The notes: generated by a model from the sequence alone, not told the origin. Counted from the stretch's first letter, positions 30,685 through 43,981 are shown. The stretch: 64,000 nt of DNA from Cyanophora paradoxa (GCA_004431415.1 QPMI01000409.1:372001-436000); one strand, 5' to 3'. Translations and numbers: made by a program.

Positions 30685-33600
30685 AAGCATCTAGTGAAGC
30701 TATGGCAGGGAAGCGCATGGAGATGGTTGACGAGGATTCGAGGGCTGGATTGGAGTAAGGTATTACGCCCTGCTTGGTCTGGCCATTTGCAGCCAACCTT
30801 TGCCGGTCACCAGAGGAAGAGACGTGGACACCACGAGGTGGTGGGAGGGGCTTGGAGAATAAAGTGGTGTTCATCATGCCTGCCATGCGCCCAAGGATGG
30901 CCGTGAATGTTTGAGATGATGTCGTCTCTGTGGGTGTTGCAGAAAGGGCAGGTGAGGGGACAACGAGATCCCGCGAGGGGTCCATTGAAGCGTTCGTGCT
31001 GGAGAGGGTTCCTGCTACGAACTCCATTACAGACTCAAAGTCTTTGTGCACCGCATCACCCTGCAGAAACAAAATTAGGAAGGTCTCTAAAATGTATTGC
31101 AAGAGTGCGCTGCACCTTAGCAGCACAGTCAGCTGCCAGCCGCCCAAATGGTTTTGTAGCAGCTTGGTTGATGGACTGATGCCTCCTCAATGCAGATGCA
31201 TCTGAGGCCACAGATATAAAAACAGAGCAGAGTGGGCGAATGCTTAGTCGAGAATCACCTTTCATAGCAGGTGCAGTCCCGCTGGCCGAATTGTTCAGCT
31301 GAGCAAGATTGTGCGTCGACTTGTCCCGTGCTATGGGCCAGCTTGCCCTGTTTCTTGCATCCTGGTAGCACTCAGGCACAACACTGGAGAAAAAGCAGTG
31401 CAGAAACAAACCTTCACCGAGTAAGTCGAGTCACTGCGTGTGATGAAATGAAGGTTTACATCATCTGCACCGATAGGCTCATCGCCACCACCCAGTCTCA
31501 TAGTCGATGCCAAGGTCAGGCCTTCTCCTTGAGAGGCAAAGAGTCGGCACATTTTTCAGGCCAGAGCACATTCATGTGCAAACCTGGTGGTGGGAGGCGG
31601 TGTTCTTCCTCATTGAAAGGCTGCATGAGTAGCTCACGCGCATCCGAGCGCTCCTGTATGACCGCCTGTTCGGGTTTAGATAAAATCGGCATGAAGAGAT
31701 GAGCCAAGCACTCACAGGTATCTTGCAAATGCACGAGACAACAATCCCTCTGTCAATATCAAGGCCTCTGTTGATGTGCCCATGTCCACCTGCACTGCTG
31801 ATGTCTGTGTTGTCGCACTCCAGCAGAGCCCAGTGTGGACCAGTTGGTTTCCGGAGGTCGAAGGTAATGGACGCAGGGAACGTTGGCCTGGGCCCCGACG
31901 CAACAAGGCCCGAGGAGCTGTTGTTCAAGAAAGGCGACAGCAGGCCCGCATCCCGAGCTCTCGAAATGGACTAAAGGAACCTGATCAGCACAAGCTCATC
32001 AGCCAGTACACAGGATCACGGACTGTTTCACTGTACTCGATGAGAGAGCCTGAGTTGAGGAACATCCCAATGCCCGCCAGCTGGCTGCTGATAAGCGAGT
32101 TGACACATTGAGCAACCCCCGATGGTGATTGCAAGGCTCGTTCCTGAGGAAGCTATGAGCGGAGGTGTCAAACGGAGAGAAGACATACAAACCTCGAGTG
32201 CGAAAATTAGAGGGACAAGCAGGTGCAGCTCTTTGATTCGAAGGTAGTGGAGGAGCGCGCTGAAGATTGATGAAATGGCAACGAAGTGCTGTGGTGAGCT
32301 GCCAGCAGTCTGCAAAGCAGCTTGGAATAGGGCACTGTGAACCCAATAGCGTTGCTGTACATGCAACCAGTGAGATGCATAATAACAACAAGCTACTAAA
32401 TAATAACAGACCTGCTTGCTGAGGATCATGAGAGGGCGGAAGCCAGATGAAGGGCAAGAGAAGGAAATGTCGTTGTCACTGCTTAGCACAGGTTAGAGAA
32501 GTTCGATCTGAAACGGTTCAAGAAACAAATCACGTTGTCTTCCTGAAGGGGCCCAGGAGGAGCAGCAGAAGCCGCAGGGCAAGGAGGCGGGTGTCTGCGA
32601 TCGGAGGTCAACCAAACGCAAAAATACGATTCTGCTGCGGCAGACCTCCATCCTGAAGTTGTGCAGCAAACAGGATCGTCTCAAGAATAGGCGTGGGGAA
32701 GTTCTGCTCTCCTCCAATAGCAGAAACCACAGGGTGGGCCATATTCTGATCAGGACTTCCACCTCCTTTCATGTTTGTGGTATCTTGGTAGTGGCTAACA
32801 AGATGAATGGCACAGCGGAAGAGGAGCCGGCGGTCACCCACGGATTCACGTTCCATGGACTGCAAAAAAGGCAAGTGAGGCTCCTGGCAGGAAGCATCGC
32901 TTTAAGAACGCTTTAAGCACCTTCAACCCAGGTGGCATCTTCGCAAGGATAGCTGCAAGCATATCTGTGCATTCCGTCCATGATTGTAATTTGCTGCCGA
33001 ACATCCCAAAGCACTGAATGATGGCGTTGTGTAGCAGCGGGAGACTATTTTGGTCCTGCGTGCGAGGTGTTACGAATGCCAAAAAAAACCCGGAAGCGAG
33101 CATACCTGTGACCGTGCTAGCAAGTGGCGAAGAAGCGAGGATCTGCCCATTGCTGCAGGTCCGAGAGCACCCCGAGTCAGCGCCAGCACCGAAGTTGCAA
33201 CCTGTGCTTGCGTATTACAACAACAGAAAGATCAGTAGGTTTAAAGCAAAACATACATAGACAATTCCAGCCTTCAGATGAATGGCTCTGTCTGGCTCCG
33301 AATCCAAGTATCTCAATAAATGGACGAAAATGACATAGCTGTGCTGTGCCTGCTTGCAGAAAATCAAACGAAAAGGTTTGCTTGTGAAGAAGGCCGAAGC
33401 AGGCCAATGCCTCACGCACTGGAACTGCGGAAGTAACAACCTTCATGCATTCATTGCCGAACGAAATGCCAATTGGCATCCAGCCATCGTACTTATCCAG
33501 GAAACTGCGCGGACGGTCAACGAAAAAGGTATAAATTTCGCAAGGGGGTGACAGACCTGAATAATGGGTCCAGAAGCGCACGGGCAGTTGCTGAGTTTGT

Positions 33601-34590
33601 ACGGGAGAATGCATCTACAAGGCAGCGGTATGCGAGCCGCCGCACGCTCTCCTCCTGTTTGCCATAAAGTGCCGACTCGAAAGTTGGCTCAGCATCATTG
33701 AATGGAACATGCGACGAGTTGACTTCAGGAGCACCAGGGACGCTGAAGGGAGATAACATGTAAATGACAGATGAAGAAGGAAGTAAGAGTTGCACTTGAG
33801 CACGCACTCTCGCTCCTTTGGATACTGCATATTCACAAGGACGATGGGGATGATGCGGGGGTATTGCTCAGTGATGTGGCCCGACATTTTGTGGATCATC
33901 TTAATAATAGCTAACAGGCCCGCCATGCGCAATCTGGACAATTGGGGATGAATAAAAAATAATAATGGAATTCCTGTGCCCGTCACCTTCTCTGGGAGTC
34001 CACAACCTGGGTCTCGTCCAAGCACAACGACATGAGATCATCCATCAACCCATCGAGCTTGCGGTGGTTCGTTGATTCGTCTTGATAATGAACGAACTGA
34101 ATAAACTGGGCTCGTGTGAGCGAGTGCCTTGCCCGCTCTGAGGGAAGAGGAGACGCACTGTTTCGATAGCAGCCAAACGCAAGTCTTCCCGTTGCTGCTT
34201 GATAAGAGCCTCGACACACTTCATCACGTTTGAAGCGTATAGAGTCATCTCCGTGTCCGTGTGGCAGGCTTGAATGAGGAGGTTCAGCACTTTCATCGCA
34301 ATCTTGACGAAACTGCGGCGCGCGATGAGCGCGAGTGGTGCAGAGTGCTGGCTGCGGTGCGCGGCTGCGCCCGGCCGTTCGCACCCATACTTCCGGCTGC
34401 CCAGGTCGCGCTGCACTCGCGCCTGGATATACTTCCCGATCTTCGGGAGCTTGTGCGTGTTGGCTGCGGAGAACTCGGTAAACTTCTTGCCATTGCGTGC
34501 GACGATGCCTCCCTCCGGGTCCTTGGGGAAGAGCAGGTCGATAAATTTCTTGTACTTGGGCTTAACGAACAACTTGCCGCAGGTCGGCAT
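30665..34590 (-). CDS. EFR3: EFR3-family plasma-membrane scaffold of PI4-kinase
   Basis: EFR3 anchors the PI4-kinase IIIalpha/TTC7 complex at the plasma membrane. The N-terminus from ATG 34590 reads MPTCGKLFVKPKYKKFIDLL then FPKDPEGGIVARNGKKFTEF, the conserved basic N-terminal patch with a cysteine that is palmitoylated in homologues. Armadillo/HEAT-like helices follow: KLPKIGKYIQARVQRDLGSR, IAMKVLNLLIQACHTDTEMT, CVEALIKQQREDLRLAAIET, QFIQFVHYQDESTNHRKLDG, RMAGLLAIIKMIHKMSGHIT, EQYPRIIPIVLVNMQYPKER, SVRRLAYRCLVDAFSRTNSA, CFGMFGSKLQSWTECTDMLA, and a low-complexity tail ending SLDAYSLGVS with TAA near 30665. At least ten introns occur; those in the 3' half were not all traced. The start cysteine context and helical order make the family assignment good. 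Confidence 0.85.
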
Positions 34591-34864
34591 CTCGCTCTGC
34601 CGGGCTGGAGGCACACCGCGCAGGTGCTTTGTATCGACTAGCTAACTTCAGCGCGCACGAAGCGCATCCGGGCGGGCCGCAGCGGTCCGCCAAGCCTCCG
34701 AACAGCGCGCGCCCAAGCCAACGGATAAGGGCCGCAAGCCGCTGCAAGGCACGCGGCTCTGCAAGGCTCGCCTAAGCAATCCCGTAGCGAGAAGCGGCTC
34801 AGGCCGCCCTGAAGCCGCGAACTTCAAGCCGGCCGGCGGGGTACACTCTGACAGTAGTCGTGGA
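34591..34864. promoter_or_regulatory. Divergent promoter region, EFR3 and PsbP-like genes
   Basis: The 274 bp between the two divergent start codons must carry both 5' regions. No TATA-like motif stands out; the sequence is GC-rich. Confidence 0.45.
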
Positions 34865-36148
34865 ATGAAGGCCGCGTTCCTGCAGTCGGGCTCTCCTGCC
34901 ACGGCACCTAGTGCAGCGCGTGCGTCGGTGGTGAGCGCTTCGCCCGCGCGCTGCCTGGCACGTGCAGGCTCGACGCTCGGTGGGGCCGGCCACCACCGCC
35001 TCGCGCGCACTTTCGTAGGCTCAGCGTGTTGCGTCGCATCGGTCGGCGAGCAGCGGAGCAGCAGTCGGCACGACGCGGAGCCGTCAGCGGTCGACGTCGG
35101 CACGACGCGGAGTGGTCGGCACACGCCGAGCCCTAGCGAGCAGCGGTCAGCACGATGCGGAATGCGTGCCCAGCAGCAGAGCGAGGAGGGCGCCCCGGCG
35201 GCGCGCAAGTCACGTCGCAGCTTCTGCGCATGCGCTGCAAGTCTGGTCGCGTACGTCATTGTGACGGCGCACCCAAGCGCTGCGCGCGCGGCCGAGGAGT
35301 TGCAGGAGTTTGAACATCCGGACAGTTACCGATTTCTTTATCCCGGTGCGACGGGGAAATCGTTTTAGCCCAAGGACGATCCCCTGATCTCGCTCATGAT
35401 CAGCGAGGTGGGTGCGTGACGAAGATGCGAGTCCCGGCAAGAATCGAAGGAGACCGAAGGGCCCCGAGGTAGGCTTCACAGATCTCTTCGACCCAGCAGC
35501 CAACGTGTCCGTGGTGCGTGTACATGGCGCGGTGGAGGGGGGCGCGCACCAGCAGTCCCCTTCGCGAGCCCGGACAGCCGAGGGGGAATGGGTCGGCTGG
35601 AGAGCAGACATGCTAGGAGCGGCCGCGCGCGGCAGCACGCAGACCTTCGAGAAGCTCTTAAGTGCTCGGCGCACTGCGGATGCGGCAGGTTGTGTCAGGT
35701 CTCCCGCCCGGAGACTTCTCCGTGCGGGACCTCGGAGAGCCGCGGGAGGTGGCCGAGAAACTCGTTCGAACTGTCGTAGCGCCTCAGGTGAGCATGTGGC
35801 CCTCTCCATACTCACCAGCCTACGCTTATACGTAGACGCCCTCTCCGAATCAGGGGAGCGGGCGTACGGCGAAGCTGGTTCGGACGGGCATCGTCGAAAA
35901 AGAGGGCGTTGAGTATCTGGAGATTGAGTTGGTGGTCCGCCTACTTCTGTCCCACCACACCACCGAAAATCTCCCTCATTTCAAGTTTTGCGTCACAGGT
36001 CAGGGGCAAAGATTGGACGCGGCGATCCTTCACGGCACTTGCAATGCGGCCAAATTCTTTATACAGTTTCACGCTGCAGCTTCCAGAGGGCAACAGCTTC
36101 AAGGGAATCGACTCCGCGGCGATTCTCGGCTCTTTTCGCGTTCTGTAG
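34865..36148 (+). CDS. PsbP-family thylakoid-lumen protein
   Basis: PsbP-family proteins act in the thylakoid lumen in photosystem II oxygen evolution or assembly. ATG 34865 begins a Ser/Ala/Arg-rich presequence resembling a chloroplast transit peptide. It is followed by a twin-arginine-like lumen signal (KSRRSFCACAASLVAYVIV) ending SAARAAEE, a plausible processing site. The mature part opens with the PsbP signature EFEHPDSYRFLYPG, then VGFTDLFDPAANVSVV, VSGLPPGDFSVRDLGEPREV, AEKLVRTVVAPQ, GVEYLEIE, and ends PNSLYSFTLQLPEGNSFKGI, DSAAILGSFRVL. Introns are at about 35526-35691 and elsewhere, all GT-AG; that intron holds a 27-bp sequence shared with the duplicated genes at 47-53 kb. It could be PsbP itself, a PPL or a PPD paralogue. 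Confidence 0.88.
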
Positions 36149-36298
36149 CGTGCCCAGTGTGCACGTCTTTCCCGACTCTTCGGCAATTACTTTGTCTCAA
36201 CTCTTCCGCAATTACGTCTCTCAGCCTCCGGGAAGAGGGGGTTAAAGGGGGTGGGTTGGGCGAGAAAGGAGTCCGAAGCGGAGGCGGCCTGAGCCGTC
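36149..36298. other. Short convergent gap, PsbP-like and kinesin genes
   Basis: About 150 bp with pyrimidine-rich sequence near 36165-36220 and GGGG-rich sequence near 36235-36260. Nothing else is recognisable. Confidence 0.4.
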
Positions 36299-39200
36299 TC
36301 AGCGGCCTGAAACTGCGGCACGGGAGCGGGTGACGATGCCGACGACGGCGGGAGAGCCCGAGGGGGCGGGGGAAACGGCAGCCGTGTCGCGGCGGTCACG
36401 CTCGGATCGGGAGCCGGCGAGGCTCATGCCCGCGAGCGTCGCGTCGAGCTGCGCCATCCGCTCCTGCACGGTCGTCAGATCAGGTCGTTTTAGCCATGGG
36501 GGGCTTGCAGGGCGCACGTAGACCTCCTTGGCCTCCCGCAGCCTGCCGACAGGAATTCGAAAGGATCAGGAAATTGTGGAGGAGAGTCAGAGATGCCGGG
36601 CCGCACTTCTGGTCGCGGGAGGCGTCCTCCGAAGAGAGGCGGCCGTCCCGCGCGCAGCTCTCCTTCAGCTCCTGCACCTGCTTGGGCGCGGCCGCGTCAG
36701 TGCCCCGCAGGCCGGCCTCGCACGCCGCGCGGCTCGCCTCCGCAATGAGGGACACGAAGCGTGCGTGCAGCTCATCCCGCTTCTGCCCGGCGGCTGGTGA
36801 GGGCGGCGGCGCGGCTCTCTCCACGACGCCGCTCCTCTCTGCTCGCACCTTGCGGGCGGCGATGTACTCGGCGCTGAAGCGGGCCTCGTCGTAGGAAATG
36901 GACGGGAGCTCAGCAGGAATCGGCGGCAGCTCCAGCTCCTCCAGCGAGTCCCGCCCCTCCGCCTCTGCTGGCGCCGGGGCCGGAGCGGGCGCTGGGGCCG
37001 GGGCGGGGGCGCTCCGCGAAGAGGCGGCGCGCGGGGCATCCTGGGCCGGGGTGCCACTCTGGGTGGCGCCGTTGCCCTGGAGCTCGGCGAGCTGGCGCTG
37101 GAGGCGGGCGATCAGGCGCTCCTTGCGGGCGAGCGAGTCCTGCAGCTCTTTGACGCGCTTCGCGAGCTCCTCGTTCTCCAGCTTCACCCGCATGTGATGC
37201 GCGATCCGCTGCCGCGTGTTCGCCTGCCCAACCATCGCCGCCTGCTCCTTCACCAGCTCCTCCACCCGCTGCGCCCGCCCCTCCCCCGCTCGGCTGTGCT
37301 CGGGGGAGGGCCTCGCGCCGGGACTGACCTTGAGAGCCTCTGCGGCCTTGCTGTCGGACTCGGCGACGCGCTCCTCCAGGGCGTCGATCTGCTCCGCCAG
37401 GTCCGCTTTCTCGTGCGCCAGCTGCGGAGCGCGGCGTAAAGCATTGGGCGCCGGGCGGCGGCGGAGCGCGCACGCTCTCGGCGCGCTGCTGCAGCTCGCG
37501 CAGGGCGCTCGACTTCCTGTGGAGCTCCCCCGAGACGCGCCTGCTCTCGTGAAATCGGTCACTGCTCGACTCGGAGCGGAGAAGAAAAGCAGGGAGCGCA
37601 CCGCCGGGTCTCGAGCTGCCCGCTGACCTCGCGCAGGGCGCCCTGCACCTGATCGAGCTGGTCGGCGAGCTCGTCCCGCTGGGTCCGGAGCCGCCCCGCC
37701 TCCTCCTCGGCCGCCGCCACGTGCGCGCGGTGCTTCTCCTGCAGAGCCTCCAGCTGCGCGGCCAGCTCGTCCGCCCGCGCCGCCGACTCGCGCGCCTCGG
37801 AGCGCGCCAGGCCCTCGCCCCGCTGCGCCTCGTCCGCCTCGTGCGCGAGCGCGTCCGCCCGCCGCTGCGGAGCGCCCGTGAGCGCCGGGCCGGGGGCGAC
37901 CGCGCCCAGGAGCGCGCACCAGGGCCGTCGAGCGGTCGGAGAGGAGCTCGGCGACCTGCTCCTCGAGCTCCCGCACGCGCTCCTCGAGCTCGTGCACCCG
38001 CGCGGCGAGGCCCCGCGCCCGCTCGCCGGCCTCCCCGAGGGCCGCCTCGAGCGCCCCCGCGCGCTCCCGCTCCCGCTCTACCGCCTCCGAGGTCTCCAGC
38101 AGGCAGGACTCCACCTCGGCGACCTGCCCCCGGGCCTCCTCCAGCTCCGCCTGCGAGCGGCCGGCCGACGCCTCCGCAGCCGACTCGAGGGCCCGGCACC
38201 GCTGCTCGGCCACTGACGCGCGCTGCGCCTCCTCCGCGGCGCGCCCCTCCGCGGCCCGCAGCTGCGCGGCGCGTCGGGAAAGTGCCCGCGAGTCCCTCCT
38301 GAAGGGGGCGCACCAGATTGAGGGCGTCGGCGAGGCGGTCCTCCGCGGCCGACTTCTCCTGCAAGCCGCGCCACGTCATGGTACGCTGGGAAGGGCAGGG
38401 AGAGAGTGGCTCGGCTCGCCTGGACGAGTCGGACCATGGCGAGGTTCGCCTCGTCGAGGATGCGCTGCATGCCCGAGGTCTCGGCGCGCAGATCCCGCAG
38501 GCTCGCCTCCGCCGCCCGCGCCCGGTCTTTCATTTCCACGAGCTCCACCGAGGCCCGCGCGCGGTACGCCTCCGCCACGCGCAGCTCCTTCTCCGCGTTC
38601 TCGACGCTCCGCCGCAGCGCCTCGATGATCCCCGCCTGCGCTCGCAGCGCCTCGTCCTTCCCCTCCGCCTTCTCGTCCGCCTCGTCGAGCGCCGCCTCCA
38701 GACGCGCCGCCTCCGCCTTCTGCAGCTGCGGGCGGAGTCAGGGGCCGATCGAGCCGGCCGCCGCCTGAAAGGGGGCGCACCCGGAGGGCGTTCGCCATCT
38801 CCTCGAGGGCCTGCTTGCGGGCGGCCACCTCCGCCACCGCCGCCGCGCCGCGAGCCTCCGAGGCCTCTAGCGAGCCCCGCAGAGCTGCCAGCTCATCCTC
38901 CAGCGCCGCCGCCCGGCCGCGGGACGCCTCCAGCTCCGCCAAGGCGGTCCGCGCGGCCGCATCGGCCTCCCCAACGCGCCGCTCCGCCTCGGCGAGGGCG
39001 CCGGCCCGCTCCTCGGCGGCCCGCTGGGCGGCCTCGGCGCGCTGCTCGGCCTCGTCCTTCTCCCGCTCGCGCTCCAGCAGGTCCCCCTCCAGCGCCCGCG
39101 CCGCCTTGTGCCGGGCGTCGAGCTCGGTGACGAGCTCCGACAGCTTCGCGGCCTGCCCGGGTGTCGGTCAGGAGGAGTCTGAAGAACGAACACATCGCGA

Positions 39201-42200
39201 GGTCCTGCCTGCTCGGCGGCCATCGCCGTGCGGTCCGCCTCGAGCTCCTCCAGCCGCCGCTCCGCGGCGCCGAGGGCGTCCCGAAGCGCCGCCCGCTCCT
39301 CCTCGGCCTCGCGCATGCCGCCCACGGCCGACGCGAGCTCGTGCGCGAGGTTCGAGGCGCGGCCCTGCGCCGCCCGCGCCGCTCCTCGGCCGCCTGCAGG
39401 CACGCCCGCGACTCGTCCAGCACCTCCTCCGAGGCCGCGTACCGCCCCTCGGCGTCCGAGAGCGCCCCCTGCGCTCGCTTCGGTCAGCGCTCCTTCAAGT
39501 TCGAGCGCCCATGGAGGGCGCGATGCGGTCACTCGCCTGGAGGACCCGCGCCTCTTCCCGGAGCCGCGCCGCCTCGGCCTCGGCGGCCGCCAGCGCCCGC
39601 CCCAGGACGCTCTTCTCGCGGGTGAGCTCCTCGGCGCGCGCCGTCGTCGCCGCCTCGCGCTCGTCGCCCTCGGCCCGGAGCGCGTCGGCGAGCTTCGCCG
39701 CGTCGGCCGCCTGCCGCTCCAGGCGCGAGACCTCGCTTCGCAGCCGCTCCGACTCCTCGGTCGCCTCGCCGGCCGCCTGGCGCGCCCCGCGCTCGGCCGC
39801 CTCGAGCCGCTCGCGCAGCTCTTCCGCCTGCGCCTGCTGGTAGGCGGCGGCCTCGGAGAGCGTCCCGTACTCCGCGTTCAGCGCCTCGAGCTCAGAGCGC
39901 AGCTGCTCGGCGCGCTCCTCCGCCTGCGCCCGGCCGCCCTCCACCGCCTCGAGCTCCTCCCGCAGCGCCGCCATCTCCCGCGCCGCCCGCTCCTCCCGCC
40001 CCAGCGCCGCCGCCCGCTCCGCGGCCGCCCCCTCCCGCGCCGCCTCCGTCTCAGCCGACGCAGCGCTGGTCACCGGCTCAGCCGCAGCAGACAACGGAGA
40101 GGACGGGGCGGGCGGGCGGTACCGGTAGAGGCCTTCCATGCGGTCGAGCTCCGCGCGGACGGACGCGAGGCGCTCCTCTGCCGCCGCGGACGCGGCCGCC
40201 TCGGCCTCCGCCGCCTCCGCGGCTCGGCGGACGGCGGCGGCGAGCTCGGCCTCCAGCTGCCCGCAGCGGGCCTCGAGGGCCTGCCGCGCGCTCCGCTCGG
40301 CGTCGGAGAGCTGGGTCCCCGCCCGCAGGCTCTCGAGCTCCGCGTGGGCGACCTGGAGGCGCTGCTGAGCCTCCTGCGCCATCACGGCCGCCTCAGTCTT
40401 CTCTAGCACCAGCGCGCAGTGCAGGCGCCGCTGCCGCTCCATCTCGCCCCGCGCCGCGGCGAGCTCCCTGCGCGCCGCGTCGGACTTCGCAGGGGCTCTC
40501 TCGCAGGGGCGCGCGGCGGCGCACTTCTCGAGACGGGAGCGCTCGGCTTGCCAGTCCTCCGCGGCGGCGCGGGCCTTCTGCCGCTCGGCCTCGACCTGGT
40601 CGGCGAAGCGCTGCGCCTCGCGCCACTTGAGGAGCTCGGCGTTGACGACCTCGGCGCGCTGCGGGGAGAGGAGGAGGCCCGAGCGCGAGGGCGAGGCGAT
40701 GGACTCGAAGGAGGAGGCGAGCTGCGCGTGGCTCCGCTGCAGCGCCTGCTTCTCCCGCAGCGACTCGTGCAGCTCGCCGAAAAGCCGCTCGACCGTCCGC
40801 TCCGAGTCCGCCAGGCGGCGCGCCACGCCCTCGTCAACCTGCTGCTGCAGCACCGTCGCCCGCGCTGCCCGACCGCCCGTAAGAGTCGGGCCCGAGGTTC
40901 ACAAGAGGGGAGAAGGGCAGCGCGGACCACGCGCCGCGGCGAGCTCGTTCTGGACGCGGGCAAGGTCCAGCGCCAGCTGCTGCGCGTCCGGCGACGGTCC
41001 GGGGGCCGCCCCCGCCGCCGCCTCCGCCGCCAGGGCAGCAGGGAGGGAGGGTGTCGAGGCCGTGGGAGCGCCGGCGCCGGCGCGTGGGATGCCCGACGGG
41101 AGGCGGGACCTGGCGCGCAGAGCCTGCGGAGGCGGCGTCAGCGTTCGCTTGGGAGGGCGCCTGTAAATCGGCGGACCTCGTTCGCGGCGCGGAGCTTGCC
41201 GCACTCGGCGTTCAGGTCGGCGTGCAGAGCCTGGGGGCGGGCCGCCGATGAGGGAGCGTGGGCCTACGCCTGGGGAGGCACGGACCTGGAGGGACTCGAG
41301 CTCGCGGCGGCGGGCCTGCTCCCGTGCCAACGCGTCCGCCAGCAGCGCCTCAAGCTGAGGGGTGCGTGAGAACGGGCGGCCGGGGACGCCGGCCAGCGGC
41401 TCGCCTGCTCGAAGCGGGCCGCGGAGGCGCGGCGCTGCGGGGAGACGGCTGCGGCCATCGGCGGGGGACGGGAGCCGGCCTTGACGGGCGTCGCATCGGA
41501 GGCGTCGGGCCCCTCCGCGGCCCCCTCGGCGGAGACGCCGGCCTCGGCGAGGAGGGCCCGGAGGCGCCGGACCTCCGCCTGCAGGGCGGCCGTGCTCCCG
41601 GCCGTGTCCTCGTTGATGACCGCCTTGTTGCGGATCCGCTTCGCGCGCTGGGCGAAGCCCAGCGTCGAGATCGTCTCCGCAACGTTGCGGCTCGCCGGGC
41701 TGACAGCAGCTATGATGCACGTCCGCGCGTTGCCTCCCAGCGAGTCTCGCAGCAGGAACGTCAGCTTTGAGTCGCGGCTGCGGGGCGTCAGGCGGGGCGG
41801 GCCGGGGCAGAGCTGAGGCGCGGGGCGGGGAACGGACTAGTGAACGTGGCGGGTGCGGCCTTCTGAGATGGCCACGAGGTCCTGGATGACCTTACCCAGC
41901 TTGGAGAGGGACTGGTTGATCTTGCACGCCTCCTTCAGCTGCTGCCCTGAGGTCTCCGTGTCCTTCTGCCGCTCCGAGCCCGCCAGGTCGATGAGGTTAA
42001 AGCGCGCCTTCCGCGACTTCGCCAGACCATTGTCCGTGTGCTGCCAAGGCCGTTAGAGGCGACACGCAGATCAAGAAGGGACTGCCCCGCACCCGGGACT
42101 CGACAAGGATCGAGAAGACGGAGTGCGAGCGGGACGATTCGACGTTCATAGACGTGCTGCGCGGAGGGCAGGCGTCGGCACCGACGGGAGGGGCGAGGGG

Positions 42201-43650
42201 AGCAGAGGACGGGGCTCGCCTGCCGGTGTGGCGGTTGCGGGCGCCCCGCGCGATGAGGGACATGGCCGCCTCGTAGGACGCGACGGTCTCCACGATAGCG
42301 TTCTCGCAGATGACCTCCCCCGACCCGTTCTCGCGCAGCGCTGCGGTGCCGCTGAGGGGGCGCGACGGACGGCTGGAGCTAGCTAAAGGGTCCGGCCATA
42401 CCGATCTTCTTGCCCGGCGTGGAGTCCAGGAGATCGATGACCTCCTCGTTGTAAATCTGCGGCCACGATTCAGGCACCAGGAAAACTGAGCATGACAGAG
42501 CGCGCTCGCCTCGAGGTAGGAGCAGGAGCACTCGAAGGTCCGCGCCCCGTCGCTCTGCGGGGGCACACACACACACACACACCGCGTGAGCGGGGCGCGC
42601 GCTGCGTGAGCGGGGCGCGCGCTTCAGCCTTCCTTCGTCACACCTTGGCGGTCTCGCGGGCGATCATCGTGAAAAGGTGCTCGATGGAGCGGGGGATCAG
42701 GCCCCGCTCCTCGTATCTAAGGGGGGAGGGTCGCCTCGCGGGCCAGGAAGAGGCGCCGGCAGCGGGCGCACCGGTCGTCAGAAGGGGACAGGGAACCCGC
42801 GGGGCCCGTCATCGTGTGGGTCTTTCCCGAGCCAGTCTGGCCGTACCTGCCGTGCCCCTTAGCGGGCCTGGCGTCGCGGAGCGGAGCTGGAGAAAAGCGG
42901 ACGCGAATATTGTCGCGTTGTAGCCTTCGAGGAGAGATGATACGAACGGGCGGCCGATTGCCCGGAAGACGGCCTCCTGCCCGACGCTGTCGCCCACGGC
43001 GCGGTCGAAGGCGTGCACGCTCGACTCGCCGCCGCCCCGCGCCGCGTGCACGATGACTTGCTGCGTGCGATCGTCCACCGTCACGCACTTCTGCGAGCCT
43101 GCGCGGCGCCTGAGCGTTGCGCGGGGCGCGGGGCGCGGGCCGGTTTGTGCGGGGATGGCGGCGTGCCCTCCTGCGTCTCTTTTGCAGAGAGCGGTCGCAC
43201 GCGCACAACCACCCTGAAAGTTATCAGCGCTTGCGATTATCGTGCAGAGGAGAGCGCGTACGAAATGTTCTCTGTGGGCTCTAGCTGCTCGATGCCGTTC
43301 TGCGCAGCGGCGTTCGCCAGTCGATCCGCCAGCGACTGCCGCTTGACCGCTGCGGTAGCTAAGGAGATGCAGGAGAAGCAGTTAGCTTCTGGATGCTGAC
43401 CGGGCTCTTTTGGCGGCGCGGGCCCTTTCTCTGCGCTCATCATCGCAGACGAGAGCGCCGGCCCAGGAACTTTGTTCTCCTTCTCCGCATTCCTGCTCGT
43501 AGCAGCGCCGACCGCCGGTATCCTGCTCGCTGGAGGAGCAGCTCGACGGGAGGGTGTTACAGCCGCTGCGGGGCGGTCAAGACAAGCCAACCTGCTGGCT
43601 GCGGGCTCCGCACCTTGCGTCCTGCCCACGCTAGGCGTTGGCACGAGCAA
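36299..43650 (-). CDS. Kinesin-12 (KIF15-like) motor with long coiled coil
   Basis: Microtubule motor. After an N-terminal extension (from ATG 43650, [13 protein letters not shown]) the motor core appears in order: RVVVRVRPL-like strand near 43200, [20 protein letters not shown], the P-loop [15 protein letters not shown] (about 42800-42850), NEEVIDLLD-type segment, [15 protein letters not shown] (switch I, about 42085-42130), [20 protein letters not shown] (switch II, about 41945-42005), [33 protein letters not shown], and the neck [20 protein letters not shown] with [15 protein letters not shown]. The NKAVxNEDT-Q-AEV neck is typical of the kinesin-12/KIF15 class. Then more than 1,300 residues of Ala/Glu/Arg-rich heptad coiled coil run to about 36500, ending in a Ser-rich tail ([20 protein letters not shown]) near 36299. 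Introns are GC-rich. The class assignment is moderate; the motor is certain. Confidence 0.9.
42564..42623. repeat. (CA)n microsatellite and 20-bp tandem duplication in a kinesin intron
   Basis: CACACA... at 42564-42582 is followed by two head-to-tail copies of GCGTGAGCGGGGCGCGCGCT (42584-42603, 42604-42623). Confidence 0.85.
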
Positions 43651-43981
43651 TGGAACATCCTCCAGAGACCGGTTCTTGGCCGGCGTGGCGGCCGGGGTCT
43701 TGAAACCGCTGGCCTTCGGGACTGCGCATCCCCAGGTTTCAGGCGCTGTCGAGGCGCAACGCTGTGTTGCGGCTCACCTGGCGAGCCCGGCAGCCGCCTG
43801 GGCGTCGTAGCTGGCGGCTGCATCGCACGGTTGAATTTTTTGAAGCCGTCGCAGACGTACCCATCCGCCTACCACCCCGGCTCACCCGGACCCGTCAGCC
43901 CACCGACGCCCGCCGTCCGTGACCGTCGACCACCGAAGCCCACGCCCGTCGTCGTCAGCCGACGCACGTCGACGCCCAGCG
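43651..43981. promoter_or_regulatory. Divergent promoter region, kinesin and Costars genes
   Basis: The 331 bp between divergent start codons contains repeated CCGTC and CGACG motifs (43860-43975), a possible shared promoter signal. No canonical box is identified. Confidence 0.45.
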
